From positions 1 to 22,804 of the forward strand of contig JBGPHT010000122.1 of NCBI GenBank assembly GCA_041484525.1: a DNA stretch of 22,804 bases, written 5' to 3'. This document shows, piece after piece, positions 8,601-16,140 of the stretch. Positions within the stretch are counted from its first letter, which is position 1. Every line of letters starts with the position of its first letter. Under the pieces are notes generated by a model. It was not told the DNA's origin. It did not search any database and saw only the letters and a program-made list of their open reading frames with translations. The DNA is from JBGPHT01 sp041484525 (lineage in GTDB: Bacteria > Acidobacteriota > Terriglobia > Bryobacterales > Bryobacteraceae). Both the position numbers and the translations under genes were made by a program.

Positions 8601-9118
8601 CCGATGCGCGGGTTACTGGACGCCCCGATCACGCCCGGCGTCAGAACCACGAAAGCCAGATTGGCTCGTAATCCACCGCTGATAAACAACGGCAGATCCT
8701 TGATCGCATTCTTCGGGATGACTTTTCCGAGGTTGGTTCCTTGCACGTCGAGAAGCGGTGTGGCGGCGGTCACTTCCACCGATTGGTCCACTCCGCCAAT
8801 CGTCAAGGTCACGTCAACGTTGGAGACCGTTGCCACGTGTACTTCGACGCCAGATGTTTCGGCTTTTTTGAACCCGGTCTTGTCGACCGTGACGGAGTAT
8901 GTGCCCGAAGGCAGGTAGAGGACGCTGTAGACCCCATCAGCGCTCGTTTTTACGGCCTGCGTCAGACCGGTGTTTACATTCTTCACCGTGACCATGGTTT
9001 CCGGTACGGCTGCTCCCGATTGGTCCGTCACGACTCCGCGGATCGTACCGCGATCCTGGGCGAAACCGGAATAAACCAGAAACAGAATCAGAACGAGGAA
9101 TCTGCTTTTATTGAACAT
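5615..9118 (-). CDS. TonB-dependent receptor, Oar-like, with N-terminal carboxypeptidase-regulatory domain
   Basis: The protein has 1167 residues. A signal peptide spans residues 1-20 (hydrophobic LVLILFLVYSGFA). Residues about 24-110 form a carboxypeptidase-regulatory-like beta-sandwich (TIRGVVTDQSGAAVPET, then DGVYSVLYLPSGTYSV). A plug domain follows (about 125-250, including SYSAEYGRTSNGVINWVTKSG), then a long beta-barrel with many aromatic strands. The last residue is Phe (RLSF), as is usual for outer-membrane barrel proteins. This is the common large receptor type of Acidobacteriota and takes up glycans or other bulky ligands across the outer membrane. AGGGAG lies about 8 bases before the ATG. 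It is the first gene of the minus-strand operon and is read from a strong promoter in the divergent region. No typical TonB box was recognised. The ligand is unknown; the enzymes downstream suggest a saccharide. Confidence 0.92.
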   Translation of the reverse strand: MFNKSRFLVLILFLVYSGFAQDRGTIRGVVTDQSGAAVPETMVTVKNVNTGLTQAVKTSADGVYSVLYLPSGTYSVTVDKTGFKKAETSGVEVHVATVSNVDVTLTIGGVDQSVEVTAATPLLDVQGTNLGKVIPKNAIKDLPLFISGGLRANLAFVVLTPGVIGASSNPRIGGGLLDGQSEQLDGAESNSERRNDPAMNGVSVEGMEEFKVQSSSYSAEYGRTSNGVINWVTKSGTNNVHGSIFVFNRNEVFNARGFTTAPSKRSIVRQWNPGGSVGGPIYLPKIFDGRNKAFFFFAYEHASTRNGQSTGLVTAQLDEFRNGDFRKLVDSTGKMVPLYDPFDAAGNIIPNSVDRPILQCNGIVNTICANRIDATAKLLVAMLPHPDNPNLLTANYRSRTYSTSRSGLPSIKLDYVFNDKHRISYLYSHFHSPATPSINQFEGLPGTGFPSDSLTEYHRLNDDYVIRPNLLNHLTIGYNHRHIYEAPAYVNTYPSDLANQIYLKGNPNALIPGVSTVYGAGGATWGNTVFTDSRQRTTDIKEQVAWIKGRHSVKFGMEYLTGIYRRIDNNNTWGNVSFSAAGTGNQNVANSGSDFASFLLGTASGGSFRYPDDTAFHWPYYAWFAQDDFKVSSKLTVNFGLRYEIPVPKEERHLHNSNFCPTCPATSFNGIPGSMVYAGAAGSPTHFGETRMNALGPRLGVAYQINSKTVIRSGGAIYYQPPREDGNADNGIQGFGGTYSATGNFLSNGISYLTKNGLTAFASQIQNLKPPISDPQTLTGNLFQQSPFFYYSQTGRSAYFSDWQLSIERTLTNDSVFRATYHGVVGNKLISRQQSLNQLDPKYWGIYGSLLGSTISSVINNPIVVAAGFKLPYATYPTNLQLQQALRPFPQFSGIDSNASGLNDGHSTYHALETSFEHRFSKGLYLIATYTFCKLISTSNGEDANRDTLGAVQNQYNRRLDKSVAYNEDTPHNIHIGYSYDLPIGKGKALLNNMPKVAQAVFGNWKVSGVHTYVSGTPLWISCGQNFFGAGSNGRCSFAPGATTGQIPLINPAWTWSHDNIGTTALGRIPYLNPAAFVLPANMTYGDTPRQMPYLRRPWTVNEDLALLKNFVIREKGNLEIRASASNAPNRVLFGGPNTTQSSADFGRITGTGNSPRTVQLGARLSF

Positions 9119-9218
9119 CGATCACTCCCTATCCTTTGTGGCCCACCTAAAATCGCCTCCCCTGTGGAGCCTGAGGCCGGCAAAGGCTGTCGCGGCCTCC
9201 CTCAAGGCGCTAACGTGG

Positions 9219-9236
9219 CTTGGCCACACTGGCAAG
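9219..9236. promoter_or_regulatory. Candidate operator (imperfect inverted repeat) at the receptor promoter
   Basis: CTTGGCCACACTGGCAAG is an 18-bp imperfect inverted repeat: the outer CTTG/CAAG arms match, plus a C/G pair inside. It lies directly downstream of the receptor -10 box, covering the predicted transcription start, a position where bound repressor would block transcription. The divergent GntR gene next door is the obvious candidate to bind. Only one copy was noticed. Confidence 0.4.
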
Positions 9237-9265
9237 AATATAACTTGGGGAATCTGGCGTGTCAA
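9237..9265 (-). promoter_or_regulatory. Sigma70-like promoter of the receptor operon
   Basis: On the minus strand TTGACA (9265-9260) is followed after exactly 17 bases by TATATT (9242-9237), which matches the -10 consensus at five of six positions. The start site would fall near 9230, about 110 bases before the receptor ATG. This is a near-consensus promoter, which suggests strong transcription unless repressed. Confidence 0.65.
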
Positions 9266-9285
9266 CAAGGAAATTGCTAAATCTC

Positions 9286-9314
9286 TTGACATTCACGCTT
9301 TACTGCGCGATAAC
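9286..9314 (+). promoter_or_regulatory. Sigma70-like promoter of the GntR regulator gene
   Basis: TTGACA (9286-9291) is followed after 17 bases by GATAAC (9309-9314), four of six matches to the -10 consensus. The start would fall near 9321, leaving a leader of only about 20 bases before the GntR ATG at 9340. Its -35 box faces away from the receptor -35 box with 20 bases between them, so the two promoters share one control region. Confidence 0.6.
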
Positions 9315-9339
9315 TCGATTGTAATGGCGGCATAGCCAC

Positions 9340-10128
9340 ATGGCCTCTCTCCTCGTAAAGGAACCGATTTATCAGCAGTTGAACGGTCACCTGAGACTTC
9401 TGGTTGGCTCGGGAGAATGCCCCGTCGGGAGCAAGTTTCTCACCGAGCGCCAGATCTGCGAACGTTACGGGGTCAGCCGCGCGACCGCCAACAAGGCGCT
9501 TTCCAACCTGGTATCCGAAGGCCTGCTGGAATTCCGGAAAGGTGTGGGCACTTTCGTCAGGGGACGCGCGCTCGACTACAATCTGAGGGCCCTGGTCAGT
9601 TTCACCGACAAAGCCCGTGCCGCCGGCAAAGAGCCGAGCACGGAGGTCCTGCAGTTTGAAACGGTCCGGTCGGAAGACGTTTTGGACGATGTGCCGGAGA
9701 CGCTCCAAGTCGGGCCGGCGGCCAACTTGTACTATATCGAGCGGCTGCGCCTGGCCGACGGATTACCGGTGATTTTGGAAAAGCGCTACGTGGTCGCGGA
9801 GTATTGCCCTGGCCTCAAGCCCGAAGATGTGAGCGGGTCTCTTTACAGCCTGTGGACGGAACGCTATGGTTTGCAGATCGAAGGCGCCGACGAAAGTATT
9901 CGGGCGGTCAATACGCGGGGCGCCGATGCCAGGGCGCTAAAACTTCGGGACGGCGCGGCCGGAATGTTGATCCGGTCGGTAGGCTATCTGGCCGGGAACC
10001 GGCCGCTCTGGTCGGAACGCACTCTGTACCGGGGCGACTCTTATGAGTTTCACAACTGGCTTGGAGGGATACAGCCGGAGGGGTATTCGACAGGTAAGTT
10101 TTTGGACGTGGGGGACAAACCGCTCTAA
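9340..10128 (+). CDS. GntR-family transcriptional regulator with UTRA ligand domain
   Basis: The protein has 262 residues. Residues about 8-74 are a GntR winged helix-turn-helix (IYQQLNGHLR, then LTERQICERYGVSRATANK and the wing GLLEFRKGVGTFV). Residues about 95-245 form a UTRA/HutC-type ligand domain, with the conserved YYIERLRLADGLPVILEKRYV segment. UTRA regulators respond to small molecules such as sugar phosphates or histidine derivatives and are usually repressors relieved by ligand. The gene is divergent from the receptor operon and leads the ROK kinase cluster, so it probably controls both arms. The ATG at 9340 has no good Shine-Dalgarno and only a short predicted leader. An earlier ATG at 9324 stops after three codons. 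Confidence 0.92.
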   Translation: MASLLVKEPIYQQLNGHLRLLVGSGECPVGSKFLTERQICERYGVSRATANKALSNLVSEGLLEFRKGVGTFVRGRALDYNLRALVSFTDKARAAGKEPSTEVLQFETVRSEDVLDDVPETLQVGPAANLYYIERLRLADGLPVILEKRYVVAEYCPGLKPEDVSGSLYSLWTERYGLQIEGADESIRAVNTRGADARALKLRDGAAGMLIRSVGYLAGNRPLWSERTLYRGDSYEFHNWLGGIQPEGYSTGKFLDVGDKPL

Positions 10129-10202
10129 CCGGGCGAGGTTATCCTTTGCGCCGCAGCCGCTGGCCTACGCGCACGGCTCGGTCTCCGCGTAGAGAGGCTT
10201 CA

Positions 10203-11171
10203 GTGAGAGAGGTATTCGCCAGTGTGGATCTGGGCGGCACAAAGATCGCGGGGGCCATCGCCGGTTCCGATGGCGCGATTCTGGCCGAAGGCCGGGTCGC
10301 GACCAATTCCCATGAGGGACCCGACGCGGTCCTGCTCCGGATTGCGGCGCTGGTGGGCGACCTCTCCGCTCGCGCGGGCGCACAACCGGCGGCCGTGGGG
10401 ATGGGAGTGCCCGGACTGGTGGATGTCCCCACTGGGGTTACCCGCTTCCTGCCCAATCTCCCTTCGCAATGGCGCGGCGTGCCGGTGGGTCAGACCCTCT
10501 CGACAGCGCTCGGCTGCCCGGTGTTTCTGCTCAACGATGCGCGCATGGCGACATTGGGTGAATTCACCTTCGGCCGTGGCAGGGCGGCGAACACGATGAT
10601 CTTCTTTACCATCGGGACGGGTATTGGCGGCGGCATCGTCGTCGACCGAAAACTCCGGCTCGGTGCGCTTGGCGCCGCGGGCGAACTCGGTCATCAGACC
10701 GTTCAACAGGACGGCCCGCGTTGCGGTTGCGGCAACCGGGGTTGCCTGGAGACTCTGGCCAGTGGGCCGGCGCTGGTCGCCGAGGGCGTCCGGCTCTTGC
10801 ACAGCGGCCTCGCGCCGGTCCTATTCGAGATGGTCTCCGGGAACGCCGGAGCCGTCACGCCGAAAGAGATGGGCGCGGCGGCTCGGGCCGGGGACACCGC
10901 GGTGTCGGAGGCCATCACCAGAACAGCCATGTGGCTCGGCATCGGCGTTGCCAACATGGTCACCGCGCTCGACCCCGATCTGGTCGTGCTCGGAGGCAGC
11001 GTCGCGGCGCTGGACGACCTGCTGCTGGTGCCCGTTCGCGAAACCGTGAAGCAACGGGTCCGCATGTTTCCAGTTTTGGATTTGTGTATCGAGCGGTCCC
11101 TGCTGGAGGACAAAGCAGGACTATTGGGCGGCATAGCGCTGGCCGCCAGTAACGTCATGAGAGGTGAGTGA
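10203..11171 (+). CDS. ROK-family sugar kinase
   Basis: The protein has 322 residues when started at GTG 10203, which has AGAGAGG upstream and puts the phosphate-binding motif DLGGTK at residue 9, as usual for ROK kinases. A TTG 57 bases earlier would add an Arg-rich tail with no family counterpart. Motifs in order: GMGVPGLVD (about 67-74), the catalytic Asp112 in LLNDARMAT, GTGIGGG (138-144), GELGH (160-164) and the zinc-binding cluster CGCGNRGC with Cys174, Cys176 and Cys181. Close relatives phosphorylate glucose, fructose, ManNAc or similar hexoses with ATP in the cytoplasm. There is no DNA-binding domain, so it is a kinase rather than a ROK repressor. It could commit the imported sugar to metabolism and create the ligand for the GntR protein. 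It overlaps the next gene by one base (TGATG). Confidence 0.9.
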   Translation: MREVFASVDLGGTKIAGAIAGSDGAILAEGRVATNSHEGPDAVLLRIAALVGDLSARAGAQPAAVGMGVPGLVDVPTGVTRFLPNLPSQWRGVPVGQTLSTALGCPVFLLNDARMATLGEFTFGRGRAANTMIFFTIGTGIGGGIVVDRKLRLGALGAAGELGHQTVQQDGPRCGCGNRGCLETLASGPALVAEGVRLLHSGLAPVLFEMVSGNAGAVTPKEMGAAARAGDTAVSEAITRTAMWLGIGVANMVTALDPDLVVLGGSVAALDDLLLVPVRETVKQRVRMFPVLDLCIERSLLEDKAGLLGGIALAASNVMRGE

Positions 11172-12607
11172 TGAAACGATTCGAAATGGATGACCGCCCG
11201 ACGCGGCGCCAAGCCCTGAAAACCGCCGCTGCCTTCACCATTCTGCCCGCCGGACTGGTGCGAGGCTACGCGGCCAACGAGAAGCTGAACCTCGGCATCA
11301 TCGGTCTCACCGGCATGGGAGGGGTTGACGCCAAGACGTTCAACGGGCTGGGCGAGAACATCTCAGCCCTGTGCGACGTCGATTCCACGATCCTCGATAA
11401 ACGCGGGGCGGAGTATCCCGGAGCCAAGAAGTATACGGATTTCCGCAAGATGATCGAGAAGGAGAAGCTCGACGGCGTGATCGTCGCCGTGCCCGACCAC
11501 AACCACGCTTACATTAGCGTGTTCGCCATGCGGCACGGCTTGAACGTTTACTGCCAGAAGCCGCTTTGCAAGTCCGTCCACGAGGCCCGGATCATGGCAC
11601 GGGTGGCCGCCGGGACGAAGGTGATCACGCAGATGGGAACGCAGACCAGCGCGGAACCCAGAACCCTTCGCACGGCCGAGCTGATTCAGTCCGGCGCGAT
11701 CGGCGAAATCACCGAAATCCACATGGCCACCGACCGCCCGATCTGGCCGCAGGGCTACGATCGTCCGGCAGGCGAAGATCCCGTACCCGCCACGCTCGAT
11801 TGGGATCTCTGGCTCGGCACGGCGGCGGCGCGGCCCTTCCAGGCCAGGTGGCCCGAGGGCCATCCGGTATACAGTCCCGAAAAGAAGCGGCAGTTCGCGG
11901 CCAACGCCACTCTGTATCATCCTTTCTCCTGGCGCGGATGGACGGAGTTCGGCAGCGGCGCGCTGGGCGACATCGCGCCCCACAGCATGAATGTCATCTT
12001 CCTGACTCTCGATCTGGGCGCGCCTTCGGCGGTTGAAGTGGTGGAAACTTCCGGCATGAAGAAAGAGATGTACCCGGATTCGTGCATCATCCGCTTCGAC
12101 TGGCCGGCGCGCGGAGTACATCCGCCGCTTTCAGTCTATTGGTACGACGGCAACCAGCCCCTGCCCACGGCGATGCAAGCCCCGCGTCCCGCCACGCCAG
12201 CATCCGGAGGTGCGCCGTTACGCGGCGGCCAGGGCGGCATGGTCTGGATCGGGACGAAAGGCAGCTATCCCGCAAACCGCGGACCTTTCGCCGGCCAGGG
12301 CACGGAACTGGCGACGCCTCCGCAGCGGGAGTGGGGCCGCGAGGAGGTCCACAAGGACTGGGCCGTGGCGGTCAAAGCGGGTAAACAGGCGCCCTGCCAT
12401 TTCGGCTATGCCGGTCCGTTCACCGAAGCCTATCAACTGGGCAATGTCGCGCTTCGCGTAGGCCACCGGATCGAGTGGGATGCTCTGAGTTTTCGCATCA
12501 CCAACTGCGAGGAAGCCAATCAGTACCTGCGCCGCGAGTACCGGCGCGGCTGGGATCTCAAGGAAATCGCGGGCAGTGCCTGGGACGTCCCTACTCGCCG
12601 CTCATGA
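11171..12607 (+). CDS. Tat-exported Gfo/Idh/MocA-family oxidoreductase, QKP variant
   Basis: The 478-residue protein starts at the ATG overlapping the kinase stop (TGATG), with GAGAGGTGAG upstream; GTG 11168 is an alternative. A twin-arginine signal (PTRRQALKTAAAFTILP, residues 10-26) indicates Tat export. The Rossmann motif is GLTGMG at 45-50 and DHNHAY at 109-114 is conserved. The usual EKP motif reads CQKPL (128-132), with Gln in place of Glu. GDIAPHSMN is the substrate-side segment. A Pro/Gly-rich loop (ATPASGGAPLRGGQGG) sits in the C-terminal half. The class with WxxWLG (here LDWDLWLGTA) is the common exported dehydrogenase group of Planctomycetota, Verrucomicrobiota and Acidobacteriota. 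Its stop overlaps the next start by ATGA. Substrate unknown, probably a glycoside or sugar derivative. Confidence 0.88.
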   Translation: MKRFEMDDRPTRRQALKTAAAFTILPAGLVRGYAANEKLNLGIIGLTGMGGVDAKTFNGLGENISALCDVDSTILDKRGAEYPGAKKYTDFRKMIEKEKLDGVIVAVPDHNHAYISVFAMRHGLNVYCQKPLCKSVHEARIMARVAAGTKVITQMGTQTSAEPRTLRTAELIQSGAIGEITEIHMATDRPIWPQGYDRPAGEDPVPATLDWDLWLGTAAARPFQARWPEGHPVYSPEKKRQFAANATLYHPFSWRGWTEFGSGALGDIAPHSMNVIFLTLDLGAPSAVEVVETSGMKKEMYPDSCIIRFDWPARGVHPPLSVYWYDGNQPLPTAMQAPRPATPASGGAPLRGGQGGMVWIGTKGSYPANRGPFAGQGTELATPPQREWGREEVHKDWAVAVKAGKQAPCHFGYAGPFTEAYQLGNVALRVGHRIEWDALSFRITNCEEANQYLRREYRRGWDLKEIAGSAWDVPTRRS

Positions 12608-14859
12608 TCGCGGCCGGCTCGATGAAGCCCAAACGGATCTTGCTTACCGTGCTGCTGTTCGCCACTGCGGCGCTCCTTCGTCCGTCCGGCGCCGAGCGCG
12701 CGGCGGAGGAGCGCCTGAGTTTTCAGACTAGCGGCCCCTGGTCTCCGCGCACCAACCTCAATGCGGATGTCGCCATGGTGTACGGCATCGGGCAGCGCAT
12801 GCCCGCGAACATCGAAGCCTGGCGGCAACATGGATACACCATCCACGTGATGACGGGCGTCGCGTGGGGCCAGTATCAGGACTATCTCAACGGCGAGTTC
12901 GACGGACAGAACCACTGGGATCAGGCCCAGACGCAGGCCGATGGCAAGCTGATCCTGCACGGCGGCAACCGCAACATACCGTATATTTCGCCCGGTGAGA
13001 ATTACGGAAAATATCTGACCGTGGGAGTCAAGCGGGCGCTCGACGCAGGCGCGCAGGCCATCCACCTGGAAGAGCCCGAGTTCTGGGCCCGCGGCGGCTG
13101 GGAGGAGAATTTCAAGCGGGAATGGAAGGCCTATTACAAAGAGGACTGGCAGGCTCCGAACTCATCCCCCGACGCCCAATATCGCGCTTCCAAGCTCAAG
13201 TATTATCTGTATCGCAGGGCGCTCGCGCAGATCTTCGATTTCGCGAAGGAGTACGGCAAGACCAAAAACCGCGCCATCCGCTGCTACGTCCCGACGCATT
13301 CCCTGATCAACTACGCGCATTGGAGGATCGTGAGCCCGGAGTCCTCGTTGATCGACGTGGGCGCCGACGGTTATATCGCGCAGGTGTGGACCGGCACCGC
13401 CCGGACGGCCAATCTCTACGAGGGCCGCCGCAAGGAGCGGACCTTCGAGACTGCGTTCCTGGAATACGGCGCGATGCAGAATCTGGTGCGCGCTTCCGGC
13501 CGGCGCGTGTGGTATCTGAACGACCCGATTGAAGACGATCCCAATCACGATTGGGAAGATTACCGCACCAACTGGGAGAGCACGCTAACGGCGTCGCTTC
13601 TCCAATCGGAAGTGTGGCACTACGAAATCATGCCGTGGCCTGACCGCGTGTTCAACAGCCGCCATCCCTTGAAGAGCATCGCCCCTGAACGCACCGTAAA
13701 GGAGCAAGAGCAGGCTCCCACCGGGACCGGCCTGAGTGGATTTGGGCGCGGCAACGCGAATGTGGAACGGGTCGTGATTCCGAAACCCTACGAAACGGAA
13801 CTGCAGACCGTGATCGCGGCGCTCGGCGACATGAAGCAGTCCGAGGTCCGGTGGGAGAACGCCGGCACCGGCAACACCGGCGTACTGATCTCCGACACGA
13901 TGATGTTCCAACGTGCCGATCCGCAGCCCTCCGATGCCAACCTGGGGTCGTTCTACGGCCTGGCCATGCCGCTGGTGAAACGCGGCGTCCCAGTGGAGCC
14001 CGTGCAGATCGAGAGCGCCAACACCACCGGCTTCCTGAACCGGTACAAGCTGTTGATGCTCACCTACGAAGGCCAGAAGCCGCCCAAACCCGAGTTCCAC
14101 ACCGCCCTCGCCAAATGGGTGCGTGACGGCGGCGCCCTGGTGGTGGTGGACGATGACAGCGACCCGTACAATGCCGTGCGCGAATGGTGGAACACCGCTC
14201 CTCGCTCTTACAAGACCCCGCGCCAACACCTGTTCGAGGCTCTCGGAATTTCCCCCGACGCTACCGGCCTGCACAAAGTGGGGCGAGGCGTCGTGGTTCG
14301 CGAAGCGCTCTCTCCTTCGGCGCTCACTTACCAGGCAGACGGGGCCGATACGGTTCGCAAGACCGTGCGCCAGGCTGCGGCGGCAATCAAATTGACGTGG
14401 AAGGAAACCGATTCGTTGGTGCTGCGGCGTGGACCATACCTCGTGGCAGCGGGGCTCGACGAGTCCTTGCCCGAGGGTAAGCCATACGTTCTGCGCGGCA
14501 GCTACGTGAACCTGTTCGACCCCGAACTGGCGGTGCTGACCAACGTAACGATCGCGCCGCGAAGCCGCATGCTGTTGTTGGATCTGAATCACGGCAAGGC
14601 AACCGGCATGAGGGTCGTCGCTGCCGCCTTTCGTGTGCGCGACGAGAAGGTGGATGGCAGGGCATTGCAGTTCCGCGCCGACGGCATCGGCGGTACCAAC
14701 GGCATCGCGCAGATCGCTGTCCCCCGCGCGCCCGCGGAGGTGCTCGTCGGCGGGCAGCCGCTCGATCCATCCAAGTACGACTTTTCCGGAGGCATGTTGC
14801 GGGCGCGGTTCCCCAACTCCGTGGAACCGGTGCAGGTCGAGGTGCGGCTTGCGAAATAG
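12604..14859 (+). CDS. Large exported protein, putative glycoside hydrolase-like, family not recognised
   Basis: The 751-residue protein starts at an ATG overlapping the previous stop (ATGA); an internal ATG at 12622 is the alternative and would start directly with the signal peptide KPKRILLTVLLFATAALL. No family was recognised by name. The N-terminal half (about 50-345) looks like a (beta/alpha)8 barrel: VAMVYGIGQRMP, a TGVAWGQYQDY segment, AIHLEEPEFW (153-161) with clustered Glu/Asp at a predicted strand end, IRCYVPTHS, YIAQVWTG, VWYLNDP and WHYEIMPWPDRVF (338-350). Residues about 370-600 contain GVLISDTMMFQ, YKLLMLTYEG and GGALVVVDDDSDPY, resembling the Rossmann-like trimerisation domain found after barrels in GH42-type enzymes. 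The C-terminus is beta-rich. A secreted glycan hydrolase acting before or with the oxidoreductases is the best reading, but this is inference from layout only. Confidence 0.6.
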   Translation: MIAAGSMKPKRILLTVLLFATAALLRPSGAERAAEERLSFQTSGPWSPRTNLNADVAMVYGIGQRMPANIEAWRQHGYTIHVMTGVAWGQYQDYLNGEFDGQNHWDQAQTQADGKLILHGGNRNIPYISPGENYGKYLTVGVKRALDAGAQAIHLEEPEFWARGGWEENFKREWKAYYKEDWQAPNSSPDAQYRASKLKYYLYRRALAQIFDFAKEYGKTKNRAIRCYVPTHSLINYAHWRIVSPESSLIDVGADGYIAQVWTGTARTANLYEGRRKERTFETAFLEYGAMQNLVRASGRRVWYLNDPIEDDPNHDWEDYRTNWESTLTASLLQSEVWHYEIMPWPDRVFNSRHPLKSIAPERTVKEQEQAPTGTGLSGFGRGNANVERVVIPKPYETELQTVIAALGDMKQSEVRWENAGTGNTGVLISDTMMFQRADPQPSDANLGSFYGLAMPLVKRGVPVEPVQIESANTTGFLNRYKLLMLTYEGQKPPKPEFHTALAKWVRDGGALVVVDDDSDPYNAVREWWNTAPRSYKTPRQHLFEALGISPDATGLHKVGRGVVVREALSPSALTYQADGADTVRKTVRQAAAAIKLTWKETDSLVLRRGPYLVAAGLDESLPEGKPYVLRGSYVNLFDPELAVLTNVTIAPRSRMLLLDLNHGKATGMRVVAAAFRVRDEKVDGRALQFRADGIGGTNGIAQIAVPRAPAEVLVGGQPLDPSKYDFSGGMLRARFPNSVEPVQVEVRLAK

Positions 14860-14866
14860 GAAGAAT

Positions 14867-16108
14867 ATGAAACGAAGAATTAGGGTAGCGTTGTTTCTGT
14901 TGCCGCTGGCGCTTTCCTCAGTGGCCGGTGCGCAGGAATACTTTCCGCCTCCCGACGGCGAGGGCGGATGGCGCGCGCTGAAAGATGCGGCCCAGGTCCG
15001 CAAGACCGCGGGCATGGATCTCCAGAGGCTCGACTGGGCTTTCGATTACGCATCCCGCAGCAGCCAGCACGGCGGGCTTCTGGTGGCGCGGCACGGCTAC
15101 CTGGTCTACGAAAAGTATTACGGCAAGGGGAATCGGGAAGCGCTGCCGGCGATGGCCTCTGTAGGCAAAGCGTACACCAGCATCGCCTGCGGCATCATGC
15201 TCAAGGAGAAGCACGAGCAGATTCCCGAAGGCCTGGAGACGAAAGTATTCACGGAGAAGTACCTGCCGGAGGCATTTCCGCTGAACGATCCGCGGAAGGC
15301 CGGCATCAAGTTGGGCCATCTGCTCAGCATGGCTTCGGGCATGCACGGCGAGGGCGGCAATCCGGGTTTCGTGAACTTCGAGCCGTCAGTGAAACTGGAG
15401 CCTGTGCCGCGCGGCGCTCAATCCGCAGGGCAGGACCTCAGCGCCCTGCAGGCGCCCATGTGGTGTGGACCGGGCGAGGGCTATTCCTACACGTCGCAAT
15501 CGCCCCACGTCGCGTCGATCGTGTTGCGCCGCCTGGTGGGAATGGAAATGCAGCAGTACATAGATGAGAAGCTGGCCAAACCCATGGGATGGGGACCGTG
15601 GGGTTATGCGGTGCATCGTGGCGAGAACACGCTGGCCCACACCCCCGGCGGCGCGGACACCGCGATTCGCTCCACCGACGTACTGCGGTTTTGCTACCTG
15701 ATCCTGCACAAGGGAAAATGGGGCAAGCAGCAACTGGTGCCTGCGGACTACATCGAGATGGCGGGCAAGCCGTCGCCTTATCAGAAGCATGCGCCCTTCA
15801 GTCTGATGTTCGAGGTGAATGCCGATGGCCACGTGGCTGGCGCCCCTCGCGACACGTTCTTCAAATCGGGCGGCGGAGGTTATGGCGTCGTGATCGTCCC
15901 CTCGCTCGACCTGGTGATTTACAAGATGGCCGGGAGCGATCAGCAGTACAATCCGGCTCTCACCGGCATTGCGCAAAACTATAAGTACGATGGTTCGCGC
16001 GATAACTGGAAGTCCGGCGCGCGCAGCCAGTTCAGCGACGGACCGATCGGCACCGACGATGGCTTACGAAGAGTCATCGAGATGGTGGTGGCGGCCGTGG
16101 TTCAGTAA
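14867..16108 (+). CDS. Exported serine hydrolase, class C beta-lactamase/esterase-like
   Basis: The 413-residue protein has AGGAAG directly before ATG 14867 and a clear Sec signal (RRIRVALFLLPLALSSVAGAQ). The penicillin-binding/beta-lactamase fold motifs are present: S98-V-G-K101 for the nucleophile and general base, Tyr208 in YTS as second motif, and K333-S-G as third motif. Proteins of this group in such clusters are usually esterases or peptidases rather than antibiotic resistance enzymes. The N-terminal EYFPPPDGEGGWRAL segment is common to the acidobacterial type. It follows the hydrolase-like gene by 7 bases, so it is co-transcribed. Possible role: removal of an ester group from the substrate glycan; this is inference. 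The region after the stop codon holds a small direct repeat (TTCAGTAAG twice). Confidence 0.85.
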   Translation: MKRRIRVALFLLPLALSSVAGAQEYFPPPDGEGGWRALKDAAQVRKTAGMDLQRLDWAFDYASRSSQHGGLLVARHGYLVYEKYYGKGNREALPAMASVGKAYTSIACGIMLKEKHEQIPEGLETKVFTEKYLPEAFPLNDPRKAGIKLGHLLSMASGMHGEGGNPGFVNFEPSVKLEPVPRGAQSAGQDLSALQAPMWCGPGEGYSYTSQSPHVASIVLRRLVGMEMQQYIDEKLAKPMGWGPWGYAVHRGENTLAHTPGGADTAIRSTDVLRFCYLILHKGKWGKQQLVPADYIEMAGKPSPYQKHAPFSLMFEVNADGHVAGAPRDTFFKSGGGGYGVVIVPSLDLVIYKMAGSDQQYNPALTGIAQNYKYDGSRDNWKSGARSQFSDGPIGTDDGLRRVIEMVVAAVVQ

Positions 16109-16140
16109 GTTCAGTAAGTTAGTTACCTGGAGGTGTAATC

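Noticed and set aside
13585..15015. Minus-strand ORF of 476 codons opposite the hydrolase-like gene
   Set aside because: It has no recognisable motifs and a His/Arg/Gly-rich composition typical of antisense shadows. The plus-strand gene has a signal peptide, coupling and coherent domains.
16101..16124. Short direct repeat TTCAGTAAG after the serine hydrolase stop
   Set aside because: Only two copies, no extended structure. It is probably a small slippage duplication with no clear function.
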